Source: DAOPJM01 sp964490325
GTDB taxonomy: Bacteria; Bacillota; Clostridia; Christensenellales; CAG-138
Reading direction: 5' to 3'
Length of the DNA stretch: 64,000 nt
NCBI GenBank assembly: GCA_964490325.1
Contig: CAZBBX010000004.1
Location: 1-64,000, forward strand
Shown here: piece after piece, positions 7,979 to 16,837 of the stretch
Position numbering within the stretch: the first letter of the stretch is position 1
How the letters are laid out: each line of letters starts with the position of its first letter
Notes under the pieces: generated by a model
Database searches by the model: none
The model's input: only the letters and a program-made list of their open reading frames with translations
Told to the model about the DNA's origin: nothing
Made by a program: the position numbers and the translations under genes

Positions 7979-8734
7979 TCAGGGACAGAGCAGGCGAATG
8001 CCGTTCTGCTCGATCACGTTTTGGTAGCGCGCATCGGGCTTGCGGTCGGTCGCCACGGCGTAGAGATCCTCAAAGCGGCAAAAGCTGAGGAGCGCGTTGT
8101 GGTCGAATTTACTGTGATCCGCCATCAGCACCACACGCTCGGAGCGGCGGGTGACGGCGCGCTTGACCTCCACCTCGAAGAAGGTCGTGTTGGACAGGCC
8201 GCCCTCCAAGGAGACGCCTGTTGCGGCGATGCACACAAGGTCGATGGCCATGTGCGAGAGTGCTTCCAGCGTGCTTGCGCCCACAAAGGAGGCGGTGGAG
8301 CCGTTGTACAGCCCGCCCAGCGCGATCACGCGCAGCGAGGGATACTTGGCGGCCTCGTACAGCGCGGTCAGGCTGTGGGTGATGACGGTCACGTTTTGTT
8401 TGTCGGCAAGGTAGGGGAGCAGGCAGGCGGTGGTGGAGCCGGAATCCAAGAAGATGCTCATGCCGTCCTCCACCAAGTCGGCGGTGAGGCGGCCGATGAG
8501 CTGCTTTTCGTGCGCAAGGCGTTCGGCACGGGCTGCAAAGGGCTCGGGCTTGACGCTGCCATTGGCGGTGACGCCCCCGTAGACCTTGGTGATGGTGCCC
8601 CGTTCGATCAGATCGATCAGGTCGCGGCGCACCGTGTTCGTGGAGATGTGAAAGACCGTAGCCAACTCCTCCAGCGAAGCCGTACCATGCTCAATGACGT
8701 ATTGCTCCATTGCGTTCAGGCGATCTAATCTCAT
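7979..8734 (-). CDS. DeoR-family transcriptional regulator of sugar metabolism
   Basis: 251 residues, the usual length. An N-terminal winged helix with the DeoR signature (ASLEELATVFHISTNTVRRD, about 19-38) is followed by GTITKVYGG and a sugar-phosphate-isomerase-like sensor domain (IFLDSGSTTACLLPYL; LMADHSKFD). Such proteins usually repress sugar operons and are released by a phosphorylated sugar. It is divergent from the GAPDH/PGK operon beginning at 8978, which is its likely target. GGAGGGA precedes ATG 8734. Confidence 0.9.
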   Translation of the reverse strand: MRLDRLNAMEQYVIEHGTASLEELATVFHISTNTVRRDLIDLIERGTITKVYGGVTANGSVKPEPFAARAERLAHEKQLIGRLTADLVEDGMSIFLDSGSTTACLLPYLADKQNVTVITHSLTALYEAAKYPSLRVIALGGLYNGSTASFVGASTLEALSHMAIDLVCIAATGVSLEGGLSNTTFFEVEVKRAVTRRSERVVLMADHSKFDHNALLSFCRFEDLYAVATDRKPDARYQNVIEQNGIRLLCP

Positions 8735-8870
8735 GCCGATTCCCTCCGATTATTACGAACATCATAGCACAGTCGCCTAAAAAAAGCTACAGCTTCCGCA
8801 AAAAATATGGATCAGATTCTAAAAATATCCCAATCAGATCATAAAGGCAAAAGGAATTTTCACAAATATA

Positions 8871-8899
8871 TTGCACACAGTTGCCCATTGTGCTACAAT
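8871..8899 (+). promoter_or_regulatory. Promoter of the archaeal-type GAPDH operon
   Basis: TTGCAC (8871-8876), 17-bp spacer, TACAAT (8894-8899). The leader to ATG 8978 is about 70 nt. Confidence 0.72.
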
Positions 8900-8920
8900 C
8901 AAAACAGTAAATTACAAAAA

Positions 8921-8958
8921 GATACCCAACAATCATCCACAGATGACAAAAAGGTATC
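8921..8958 (+). promoter_or_regulatory. Candidate operator: inverted GATACC/GGTATC pair
   Basis: GATACC (8921-8926) and GGTATC (8953-8958) form an inverted pair downstream of the promoter and upstream of the RBS, in the intergenic region shared with the DeoR-type gene. Assigning it to that regulator is inference from position only. Confidence 0.35.
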
Positions 8959-8977
8959 AAATAGCAGGAGGTTTTCT

Positions 8978-10018
8978 ATGAACAGGAAGATCCGAGTCGG
9001 CGTGGCGGGCTACGGTACGATCGGGCAGCGCTTGGCAGACGGCGTTGCGCTGCAGGGCGACATGGAGTTGGTGGGCGTGGCGGATCTGGCGCCGACGCTG
9101 GCGATCCGTGCGCTTCGGGAGAAGGGCATGCCTTACGCGCTGTATCTGGTGGCGGGGGCGGACAAGTCCAAGTTCGACGCGCTGGACATCCCCGTGGCGG
9201 GCAGCTTTGACGAGCTGCTGGACAAGGTCGATATCATGCTGGATTCCTCGCCGGGCGGCGTGGGTGCAAAGAACAAGGAGCTGTACCTGCAAAAGGGCGT
9301 CAAGGCCATCTTCCAAGGCGGCGAGAAGAACTCCGTTGCGGACGTGTTCTTCCATGGCTATGCCAACTACGAAAAGGGCTTGGACAAGGACTATCTCAAG
9401 CTCACCAGCTGCAACACCACGGGTCTTATCCGTGCGGTGGACTGCTTGGATCGCGCCTACGGCATTGAAAAGGTCGCCATCACCATCATCCGCCGCGTGG
9501 CGGATCCGGGCGACTACCATCGCGGCCTCACCAACGCGCTGCAGATCGACAAGGCGCCCAGCCATCAGGCGGTGGATCTGATGACCATCATGCCCCATGT
9601 GCAGGCGACCGGCATCCTTGTGCATACCCCCGTCACTCACGGCCATATCATCACTGTGGTGGCAACAGGCAAGCAAAAGATCACAAGCGACATGGCGCTT
9701 CGGGAGTTTGAAAAGCATCCGCGCATCCGTGTCGTGTCCATCGATGAGGGCTTTCTCGGCAACGCATCGCTGTTCAAGTATGCCCGTGATCTGGGCAACC
9801 CCCGCGGCGACATGTACGAGATCGGCCTGTGGTCGGACAGCATCGTCGAGAGCGGCAACGACATCATGTTTGCCATCAACATCCCGCAGGAGAGCGTGAC
9901 CATCCCCGAGACGATGGACGGCATCCGTGCGGCGATGCACATGCAGGATACCCGCGAGGAGGCCACTGCCGCCACCAACCGCTATCTGCATATCGGCGCG
10001 TTCAAGGCGCAGAGGTAG
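8978..10018 (+). CDS. Type II (archaeal-type) glyceraldehyde-3-phosphate dehydrogenase
   Basis: 346 residues from ATG 8978 (CAGGAGGT site). The Rossmann motif GVAGYGTIGQRLADG is at 8-22, and the catalytic Cys is in SCNTTGL (Cys145). This is the archaeal/type II GAPDH pattern, not the ASCTTN(C) pattern of ordinary bacterial GapA. The enzyme should convert glyceraldehyde 3-phosphate, NAD(P) and phosphate to 1,3-bisphosphoglycerate; a tetrose-phosphate substrate is possible. First gene of the operon, four bases before a PGK. Type II GAPDHs are rare in Firmicutes, which suggests transfer. Confidence 0.87.
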   Translation: MNRKIRVGVAGYGTIGQRLADGVALQGDMELVGVADLAPTLAIRALREKGMPYALYLVAGADKSKFDALDIPVAGSFDELLDKVDIMLDSSPGGVGAKNKELYLQKGVKAIFQGGEKNSVADVFFHGYANYEKGLDKDYLKLTSCNTTGLIRAVDCLDRAYGIEKVAITIIRRVADPGDYHRGLTNALQIDKAPSHQAVDLMTIMPHVQATGILVHTPVTHGHIITVVATGKQKITSDMALREFEKHPRIRVVSIDEGFLGNASLFKYARDLGNPRGDMYEIGLWSDSIVESGNDIMFAINIPQESVTIPETMDGIRAAMHMQDTREEATAATNRYLHIGAFKAQR

Positions 10019-10022
10019 GCGT

Positions 10023-11279
10023 ATGCGCTTTGGCATCCGCACCTTGGACGAGCTTGACGTGGCGGGCAGGGTCGTGCTCTGCCGTGTCGACATCAACCAG
10101 CCCGTGGATCGTGCAGCGGGAAAGCTCAAGAGCATCAACCGCATCCGCGCCTGCGTGCCGACGATACGCGAACTGAGTGAGCGCGGCGCGCGCGTGGTGC
10201 TTTTGGCGCATCAGGGCAGCGACATCGAGTACAAAAATTACTACACCACCGCACCGCACGCCAAGGTGCTCAGCGAGCTTATGGGCAAGCCCGTCGCTTT
10301 TATCGACGATGTGTGCGGCCCCGCGGCGCGGGAAAAGATCCGATCGCTTGGCGACGGGGAGATCCTCCTATTGGACAATGTGCGCTTCATGGCGGAGGAG
10401 CAGACGCTCTTTGAGACCAAGCTGCAGCTCACGCACGAGCAGCAGGCCAAGACGCAGGTGGTCGAAAAGCTGGCGCCCTTGGCACAGCTGTACGTCTGCG
10501 ACGCGTTTGCGGCGGCACACCGCGACCAGCCCTCCCTGTGCGGCTTTGAGCAGCTGCTGCCCTCGGCGATGGGACGGCTGTTTGAAAAGGAATACTGCGT
10601 CGTGTCCGAGCTGATGGAAAGCCCTGCCCGTCCCTGCGTGTTCGTGCTGGGCGGCGCCAAGATCGCGGACGCATTTATGATGATGGAGACCGTTTTGAAC
10701 AACGGTACGGCGGATCGCGTGCTGGCGGGCGGCTTGGTCAACAACATCCTGCTTGCGGCGGCGGGTCGCAGCATCGGCAGGGCGAGCTTGGACTTCATCG
10801 AAAAGAGCGGCTACTCAAGCTTCATCGACAGTGCCAAGCCCCTGCTTGCAAAGTATGGGAGCAGGATCGAGCTATCCAATGATCTTGCCTATGTGCGGGA
10901 CGGCAAGCGCGTTGAGGGCGAGGCGGACGCAATGCCCTCCGACGCGGCGGCCACCGATATCGGAACAAAGAGCGCCAAGCGCTATGCCGCCATCATCAGG
11001 GCGGCCAAGACCGTGTTCGTCAACGGTCCCATGGGCGTGTTCGAGTCCGAACCGAGCGCGGAGGGAACGCGGCTTGTGTGGGAGGCGTTGGGCGACACTG
11101 CGGCGTACACGGTCATTGGCGGCGGCGACAGCATCACCGCCACGGAGCAGTACGGCCTGAGCGAGCGCATCGGCTACATCTGCACAGGCGGCGGCGCACT
11201 CATCCGCTTCCTGACGGGGGAGGAGCTGCCCGTGGTCAAGGCGCTGCGCCATGGTTCAACGATCGAGCAAAGGAGCTGA
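10023..11279 (+). CDS. pgk: Phosphoglycerate kinase, archaeal-like
   Basis: 418 residues from ATG 10023. VVLCRVDINQPVD (the RVDxNxP substrate-binding motif), VVLLAHQGSD, FVNGPMGVFE and the C-terminal VIGGGDSITA loop identify PGK. The AHQG loop in place of bacterial SHLGRP, and the additional C-terminal length, resemble archaeal PGKs. It transfers the acyl phosphate of 1,3-bisphosphoglycerate to ADP. It directly follows type II GAPDH, so the pair would form a self-contained substrate-level phosphorylation module. Confidence 0.88.
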   Translation: MRFGIRTLDELDVAGRVVLCRVDINQPVDRAAGKLKSINRIRACVPTIRELSERGARVVLLAHQGSDIEYKNYYTTAPHAKVLSELMGKPVAFIDDVCGPAAREKIRSLGDGEILLLDNVRFMAEEQTLFETKLQLTHEQQAKTQVVEKLAPLAQLYVCDAFAAAHRDQPSLCGFEQLLPSAMGRLFEKEYCVVSELMESPARPCVFVLGGAKIADAFMMMETVLNNGTADRVLAGGLVNNILLAAAGRSIGRASLDFIEKSGYSSFIDSAKPLLAKYGSRIELSNDLAYVRDGKRVEGEADAMPSDAAATDIGTKSAKRYAAIIRAAKTVFVNGPMGVFESEPSAEGTRLVWEALGDTAAYTVIGGGDSITATEQYGLSERIGYICTGGGALIRFLTGEELPVVKALRHGSTIEQRS

Positions 11280-11285
11280 ACGGAT

Positions 11286-12536
11286 ATGGAGCTTGCGGTA
11301 GGCTTTGGAACGGGGGAGCAGCGCTTCACCGTACCCGATCAAAACCTGATGGGCGTTCTGACGCCAAACCCCGTCAAGCACGGGCTTACGGGTGAGGCGG
11401 AGGTACGGCGCGCCCTAAGTGCGCCCATCGGCGCCGAGCGCCTGCGTGAGCGGGTCAAGGCGGGGCAGCGCGTTGTGATCGTCACAAGCGACCTGACCCG
11501 TCCGCTTCCAAGCTATAAGCTGCTGCCGCCCCTCTTGGAGGAGCTGCACGCAGGCGGCGTTCGGGACGAGGATGTCACTGTGGTTTTCGGCTTGGGCAGT
11601 CACCGAAGGCAGACCATTGCGGAACAAAAAAGGCTGGTCGGCGAGTCGGTGTTCAACAGCATCCGCTGCGTGGACTCCGATCCCGACGACTGCGTGGACT
11701 TTGGAACGACCTCCCGCGGCACACGGGTAGAGATCGACCGCCGCGTGGCGGAGGCGGAGGTACGCATCCTCTTGGGCAACATCGAGTACCACTACTTTGC
11801 GGGCTACAGCGGCGGCGCCAAGGCGCTCATGCCGGGCGTGTCCACAAGGGAGGCCATTCAGCAGAACCATCGCAGGATGACGGACGCGGCGGCGGTGGCG
11901 GGACGCATCAAGGGCAACCCCGTGCGCGAGGACATCGAGGAAGCGGCCGCGCTGGTGGGCGTGGATTACATCGTCAACGTCGTGCTTGACGAGCACAAGG
12001 AAATCGTGTATGCTTCGGCAGGCGAGGTGACAATGGCGCACCGCGCAGGCTGTGCGTATTTGGATACGCTCTATCGCAAGGAGCTGAAGGCGCGGGCAGA
12101 CGTTGTGATCGTTTCCCAAGGCGGCGCACCGAAGGATCTGAACCTCTATCAAACGCAGAAGGCGCTGGACAACGCCAAGCACGCGGTCAGGGACGGCGGG
12201 ATCATCATTTTAGTCGGCTCCTGTCGCGAGGGCTTGGGCGAAAAGCACTTTGAGGCGTGGATGACGGAGGCGGACAGCCCCGCAGCCTTGATCGAACGCA
12301 TCCACCGCGAGTTCGTCTTAGGCGGACACAAGGCGGCGGCGATCGCGTTGGTGCTGCAGCACGCAAGCGTCATTTTGGTCAGCGAGCTGGCGCCCGACTT
12401 TGTCAAGAGCCTGTTTTTGGAGCCGCAGCCCACGGTGCAGGCGGCCTTGGACGAGGCCTTTGACCGTCTCGGCGCAGCGGCAAGCGTACTGGTCATGCCC
12501 TACGGCGGATCAACGCTGCCCTGCGTGACAGAATAG
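11286..12536 (+). CDS. LarA-family nickel-pincer-dependent hydroxyacid racemase/epimerase
   Basis: 416 residues, the usual LarA length, with AAGGAG upstream of ATG 11286. The residues that hold the nickel pincer nucleotide in LarA are conserved with the right spacing: His106 (GLGSHRRQT), His169 and Lys179 (EYHYFAGYSGGAKALMPG) and His195 (QQNHRRM). LarA racemises lactate; relatives act on malate, 2-hydroxyglutarate, gluconate and other alpha-hydroxyacids. Because malic enzyme follows 30 bp later, malate racemase is a good candidate activity (inference). The cofactor genes larB, larC and larE are not in the window. Confidence 0.88.
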   Translation: MELAVGFGTGEQRFTVPDQNLMGVLTPNPVKHGLTGEAEVRRALSAPIGAERLRERVKAGQRVVIVTSDLTRPLPSYKLLPPLLEELHAGGVRDEDVTVVFGLGSHRRQTIAEQKRLVGESVFNSIRCVDSDPDDCVDFGTTSRGTRVEIDRRVAEAEVRILLGNIEYHYFAGYSGGAKALMPGVSTREAIQQNHRRMTDAAAVAGRIKGNPVREDIEEAAALVGVDYIVNVVLDEHKEIVYASAGEVTMAHRAGCAYLDTLYRKELKARADVVIVSQGGAPKDLNLYQTQKALDNAKHAVRDGGIIILVGSCREGLGEKHFEAWMTEADSPAALIERIHREFVLGGHKAAAIALVLQHASVILVSELAPDFVKSLFLEPQPTVQAALDEAFDRLGAAASVLVMPYGGSTLPCVTE

Positions 12537-12566
12537 TTTTCAACTGAAACGAATAAGGAGACAAGC

Positions 12567-13742
12567 ATGGATTACGCAAAGGAATCGCTTCGCCTGCATG
12601 GCGAATGGAAGGGCAAGATCGAGGTGGTCGCCACGGTGCCCGTCAAGAACAAGGAGGATCTGTCGCTGGCATACACCCCCGGTGTGGCGCAGCCCTGTCT
12701 GGAGATCCAAAAGGACGTCGATAAGTCCTACGAGCTGACGAGGCGCTGGAACCTCTGCCTGGTCGTCACGGACGGTACGGCGGTGCTGGGTCTGGGCGAC
12801 ATCGGCCCCGAGGCGGGTATGCCCGTCATGGAGGGCAAGTGCGTCCTGTTCAAGTCCTTCGGCGGCGTGGACGCTTTCCCGCTGTGCATCAAGTCCAAGG
12901 ATGTGGACGAGATCGTCAACACCATCTACCTCATTTCGGGCAGCTTCGGCGGCGTGAACCTTGAGGACATCGCTGCGCCCCGCTGCTTTGAGATCGAGCG
13001 CAAGCTCAAGGAAAAGTGCGACATTCCCATCTTCCACGACGATCAGCACGGCACGGCGGTCATCACGCTTGCGGGGCTGACAAACGCCTTGAAGGTGGTG
13101 GGCAAGAAGAAGGAGAACGTGCGCATCGTCGTCAACGGCGCGGGTGCGGCGGCTATCGCCATCACGCGGCTGCTGCTGTCCAACGGCTTCCCCGACATCA
13201 CCCTTTGCGACCGCAGCGGCGCCATCTACGAGGGACGCAGGGAGCACATGAATCCCATCAAGGAGGAAATGTCCCGTGTGACCAACCCGCAGAAGCTGTC
13301 GGGTTCTCTCAAGGACGTCATCGCGGGGGCGGACGTGTTCATCGGCGTTTCGGCGCCCAAGATGGTCACGGCGGACATGGTGCGCAGCATGAACAAGGAC
13401 GCCATCCTCTTTGCCTGCGCCAACCCCACGCCCGAGATCTTCCCCGACGAGGCGAAGGCGGCAGGCGCGGCTGTCGTGGCGACAGGCCGCAGTGACTTCC
13501 CCAATCAGATCAACAACGTCTTGGCGTTCCCCGGCATCTTCCGCGGCGCGTTCGACGTGCGCGCAAGCGACATCAACGACGAAATGAAGATCGCGGCGGC
13601 GCACGCGTTGGCGGGGCTCATCAGCGAGGAAGAGCTGAACGCCGACTACATCATCCCCGCCGCGTTCGATCCCCGCGTGGGCAAGACCGTGGCGGCAGCC
13701 GTGGCAGAGGCTGCGCGCAGGAGCGGCGTAGCGCGCATCTAA
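12567..13742 (+). CDS. Malic enzyme (oxaloacetate-decarboxylating), short bacterial form
   Basis: 391 residues, typical of the short NAD(P)-dependent form without the phosphotransacetylase-like extension. YTPGVAQPC (Tyr of the active site) is at about 37, VVTDGTAVLGLGDIG at about 66-80, FHDDQHGTAVI at about 155-165, and the dinucleotide motif VVNGAGAAAIAI follows at about 190. It oxidises L-malate to pyruvate and CO2. It sits within the operon after the LarA homologue, with a clear GGAGA site. Confidence 0.92.
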   Translation: MDYAKESLRLHGEWKGKIEVVATVPVKNKEDLSLAYTPGVAQPCLEIQKDVDKSYELTRRWNLCLVVTDGTAVLGLGDIGPEAGMPVMEGKCVLFKSFGGVDAFPLCIKSKDVDEIVNTIYLISGSFGGVNLEDIAAPRCFEIERKLKEKCDIPIFHDDQHGTAVITLAGLTNALKVVGKKKENVRIVVNGAGAAAIAITRLLLSNGFPDITLCDRSGAIYEGRREHMNPIKEEMSRVTNPQKLSGSLKDVIAGADVFIGVSAPKMVTADMVRSMNKDAILFACANPTPEIFPDEAKAAGAAVVATGRSDFPNQINNVLAFPGIFRGAFDVRASDINDEMKIAAAHALAGLISEEELNADYIIPAAFDPRVGKTVAAAVAEAARRSGVARI

Positions 13743-13774
13743 AGTCCGAGAAAGACCTTGGTTTTAGTAGGACT

Positions 13775-13804
13775 GCCGTCGGATCGCTTTGCCGATCCCA
13801 CGGC
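13775..13804. repeat. Dispersed palindromic hairpin element, third copy
   Basis: GCCGTCGGATCG and CGATCCCACGGC arms (one mismatch) around CTTTGC. This is the reverse-orientation relative of the elements at 327-408. It lies between malic enzyme and transketolase, with no T-run, so it is not a typical terminator. Confidence 0.75.
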
Positions 13805-13844
13805 TACTTTTCATACGGTATACAGGCATGAAGGGGGCGTGAAA

Positions 13845-14711
13845 ATGGACAAAAAGAGAAAGCACGAACTGGAGCAGTTTGCTCTTAGGATCCGCATCGG
13901 GGCGCTGGAGGCGTTTGCGGCGCGGGGCTTTGGTCATGTTGGCGGCTCCATGAGCGTGTGCGACGCGCTGGCGGTGCTCTACGGCAGTCAGATGCGGATC
14001 GATCCCAAGGATCCGACCCGCCCCGACCGCGACAAGCTGGTCTGCTCCAAGGGACACGCAGGCCCCGCGGTGTACGCGGTGCTGGCGCTCAAGGGTTACT
14101 TCCCTTACGAATGGCTCAAGACTCTCAATCAGCCGGGCACCAAGCTGCCCAGCCACTGCGACCGCAGCAAGACGCCGGGCATCGACATGACCACGGGTTC
14201 CCTTGGGCAGGGAACGTCCTTGGCCTGCGGCATGGCGTTGGGCGATCGGCTCAAGGGCTATGACGACCGCATCTTTTTGATCGTCGGCGACGGCGAGACC
14301 AACGAGGGACAGGTCTGGGAGGCGGCGCAGTTTGCCGTGGCAAAGAAGCTGTCCAACTTGGTTTGGCTCATCGACGAGAACAAGAAGCAGCTGGACGGCT
14401 TCACAAAGGACATCCTGCCCACGGCGGAGCTGTCGGAGCGCTTTAGGGCGTTCGGCTTCGACGCCGTGCGCATCAAGGGCGACGAGGTGGAAGCCATCGA
14501 TGCGGCGCTGGAGCGCACCAAGCAGGGCGGCGATAAGCCCTACGCCATCGTGCTGGACACGGTGAAGGGCGCAGGCATCCCCGAGGTGGAGCAGGCGGCG
14601 GCCAATCACGGCATGACGCTGCCCCGCGAGACTTGGCTCAAGTATCAGGATCGGCTCAAGGCGCGTCTGGACGGCGCAGAGGAGGGGGCGCAGCATGGAG
14701 ATTGTCTATAA
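13845..14711 (+). CDS. Transketolase, N-terminal (thiamine-pyrophosphate-binding) subunit
   Basis: 288 residues from ATG 13845 (AGGGGG site); upstream extension to 13758 lacks support. GFGHVGGSMS, KGHAGPAVYA and TGSLGQG, followed by the TPP motif GDGETNEGQVWEAAQFA at about 145-160, define the N-terminal half of a two-subunit transketolase. With the next gene it should transfer two-carbon units between ketose and aldose phosphates, yielding glyceraldehyde 3-phosphate or erythrose 4-phosphate for the GAPDH encoded upstream. Its end overlaps the next gene by 17 bp. Confidence 0.9.
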   Translation: MDKKRKHELEQFALRIRIGALEAFAARGFGHVGGSMSVCDALAVLYGSQMRIDPKDPTRPDRDKLVCSKGHAGPAVYAVLALKGYFPYEWLKTLNQPGTKLPSHCDRSKTPGIDMTTGSLGQGTSLACGMALGDRLKGYDDRIFLIVGDGETNEGQVWEAAQFAVAKKLSNLVWLIDENKKQLDGFTKDILPTAELSERFRAFGFDAVRIKGDEVEAIDAALERTKQGGDKPYAIVLDTVKGAGIPEVEQAAANHGMTLPRETWLKYQDRLKARLDGAEEGAQHGDCL

Positions 14712-15651
14712 CGGAGAGATGGAGACCCGTCCCTTTACCAAGATCCTTGGCGACACCATCCCCGCCATGTGCGCGGCGGATCCCGCCGTGGTCTATCTGG
14801 ACGCGGATCTGTCAAGCTGCATCAAGCTCAGTACGTTCATTGCGGAGCATCCCGACCGTGGCTTCAACTGCGGCATCTCCGAGGCAAACATGATCGGCGT
14901 GGCCTGCGGCTTGGCGGCGGAGGGCTTCAAGCCCTTTGCGCACACCTTCGGCCCGTTCGCATCCCGCCGCGTGTTCGATCAGGTGTTTTTGAGCGCGGGC
15001 TATGCAGGCAACGACATCACCGTCATCGGTACCGATCCCGGCGTGACGGCGGCGTTCAACGGCGGCACGCACATGCCCTTTGAGGATGTGGCGCTCTATC
15101 GCACCATTCCCACGGCCACGGTCATGGACTGTACGGACGCCAACATGCTCATTGACCTTTTATGGCAGGCCAAGGACCGAAAGGGCGTCAAGTACATCCG
15201 CGTGGGGCGCAAGTTCAACGCCAAGGTCTATGCGGACGGTTCGCATTTTGAGATCGGTAAGGGCATTCCGCTTAGGGAGGGCAAGGATCTGGTCATCTTC
15301 TGCTGCGGCATCATGGTGCATGAGGCGCTGCAGGCGGCAAATAGGCTGCATGAGGACGGGATCGAGGCGGCGGTGGTGGATCTGTTCACCATCAAGCCCT
15401 TGGACGCCGAGCTGGTGCGCGCCTATGCCAACAAAACGGGACGCGTGTTGGTCGCGGAGAATCACAACCGCATCGGCGGCCTGTACAGCGCGGTCTTGGA
15501 GGCGCTGGCCTTGGAGCGCGGCACGGTCGTTGGCTATGTGGCGGTGGAGGACGAGTACGGCGAGGTGGGGCCGCAGGACTACCTGCAGCAGCGCTTCGGC
15601 CTTACAAGCGAGCATGTGGAGCAGGCAGCCCGCGAGCTGCTGCGGATATAG
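14695..15651 (+). CDS. Transketolase, C-terminal subunit
   Basis: 318 residues. It contains the pyrimidine-binding region (DADLSSC; NCGISEANMIGVACGLA, with the conserved Glu that activates TPP; FGPFASRRVFDQV) and the C-terminal transketolase domain (FCCGIMVHEALQAA; VLVAENHNRIGGL). Overlapping start within the previous gene implies coupled 1:1 synthesis of the subunits. Split transketolases of this size are common in Clostridia and archaea and may serve specialised pathways beside a housekeeping enzyme. Confidence 0.9.
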   Translation: MEIVYNGEMETRPFTKILGDTIPAMCAADPAVVYLDADLSSCIKLSTFIAEHPDRGFNCGISEANMIGVACGLAAEGFKPFAHTFGPFASRRVFDQVFLSAGYAGNDITVIGTDPGVTAAFNGGTHMPFEDVALYRTIPTATVMDCTDANMLIDLLWQAKDRKGVKYIRVGRKFNAKVYADGSHFEIGKGIPLREGKDLVIFCCGIMVHEALQAANRLHEDGIEAAVVDLFTIKPLDAELVRAYANKTGRVLVAENHNRIGGLYSAVLEALALERGTVVGYVAVEDEYGEVGPQDYLQQRFGLTSEHVEQAARELLRI

Positions 15652-15729
15652 GGGAACAGCGCCAAACGGCCGTGCTGAAATAAGCCCCCCGCTTGACGAA
15701 GGATCCGACAACTGCACAGGAGGCAGAAT

Positions 15730-16125
15730 ATGGAATTCGGATTGGTCATCATGGGTCTGGGCGTCCTTGTGGCGGCGCTGGGCGCGCTGCTGCTGTTAAG
15801 GGCAAACGCCATCTTCAAGCTGCCGCAGTACAAGGGCGTAGTGGGACATGTGCTGGAGCTGAGCCGCAACAAGACAAAGATCAAGGTGCCAGTGGTACAG
15901 ATCGAGCGGGACGGAACGGTCTACGCCCATCAGGCGGCGGCGGTCAACGGTACGCTTGGCTACCACGAGGGGCAAAAGGTCACGGTGCGCTTTGACGCAA
16001 AGCACCCCGACAAGCTCTACTTGGAGGAGGACTGCACCAAGCGCGGCACAGCCGTCAAGACGCTGATCGTGGGGATCGCCATTTTGGTGATCGGCGTGGT
16101 GCTGCTGCTCGTCAGCGTACTGTAA
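15730..16125 (+). CDS. Small two-helix membrane protein, DUF3592-like
   Basis: 131 residues. Membrane helices at about 3-24 and 110-130 bracket a soluble domain with beta-strand character containing YHEGQKVTVRFDAKHPDKLYL, a pattern seen in DUF3592-type proteins. GGAGG lies upstream of ATG 15730. It is the last gene before the terminator at 16159, about 80 bp after transketolase, so it probably belongs to the operon. No enzymatic motif is visible. Confidence 0.65.
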   Translation: MEFGLVIMGLGVLVAALGALLLLRANAIFKLPQYKGVVGHVLELSRNKTKIKVPVVQIERDGTVYAHQAAAVNGTLGYHEGQKVTVRFDAKHPDKLYLEEDCTKRGTAVKTLIVGIAILVIGVVLLLVSVL

Positions 16126-16158
16126 AGCAGCCCCCGCAGCAAAGCTTCCTATCGTTTC

Positions 16159-16193
16159 AGCGGCGCCGCCTGTCAGACGGCGCTGCTTTTTTG
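16159..16193 (+). terminator. Rho-independent terminator of the GAPDH-transketolase operon
   Basis: AGCGGCGCCG and CGGCGCTGCT arms (one mismatch) around an eight- to nine-base loop, followed by a T-run (TTTTTT). Confidence 0.85.
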
Positions 16194-16199
16194 CGCCTT

Positions 16200-16837
16200 T
16201 TCGCAAGCGCATAGAATTCCGCTCTCTATGCTTATATTTATTCCTCCATGTATAAAACGTATCAATGCGCGCTTTTCTTTTCCTGCACGCATCAATTTAA
16301 GGATAAATAAGGCTTGCACCAAGTAAAGCGCCCGACTCCCCGCCATCGTATGGGGACGTCAAGAGCAAGGATCGCCGCCGCCGCAAGACACAATATGGGT
16401 AGAAAACGTGGTATATATTCCGCTTCTTCACCCTGCGGAGACTGCGCGAAGGAGGAAAATTGGCAGTCCAAAAAATATATATAGTTATAATATTAAATCA
16501 TGTAATATTGGTATGGACGAATGGCAAAATATGTCTTGCAATATCTTGTAAGGCGTGATAGGATTCTGTAGAAATATGCCGAATAAATATCCAAGCATAG
16601 GCGTTTAAGAGGAGGGATGGAAATTCGCAGAGGACTTGCGCGGGCAGGAACGGTCTGTCAACTGCAAGTATGCAAGGATTCCCCAAAAAACATGTGAACA
16701 GCAACGCACGTTTTCTTGTTTGTCGAAAGCGCCTCACGGCTGCGTTCGACCAATAAAAGCTATGCATCTTTAGATTTCAGGCACAATACTTGGTTTTATA
16801 TAACTTCACAGAAAGGCTCATTAGGAGGTATACTTCT
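16200..16837. other. AT-richer intergenic region without a convincing gene
   Basis: About 640 bp separate the metabolic operon from the leucine-rich-repeat gene. The stretch 16470-16830 is clearly AT-richer than its surroundings (runs such as ATATATAGTTATAATATT at 16476-16493). No tRNA, known riboswitch or strong promoter was recognised. A GGAGGAAAA motif near 16451 resembles an RBS but leads into no sustained frame. Confidence 0.6.

Noticed and set aside
16300..16480. Structured-looking leader considered as a riboswitch
   Set aside because: Short CCCC/GGGG pairing only; it does not match c-di-GMP, SAM, THF or other motifs I can recall.
16498..16767. 89-codon minus-strand frame in the AT-rich spacer
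   Set aside because: No RBS, no motif, composition unlike neighbouring genes; probably chance.
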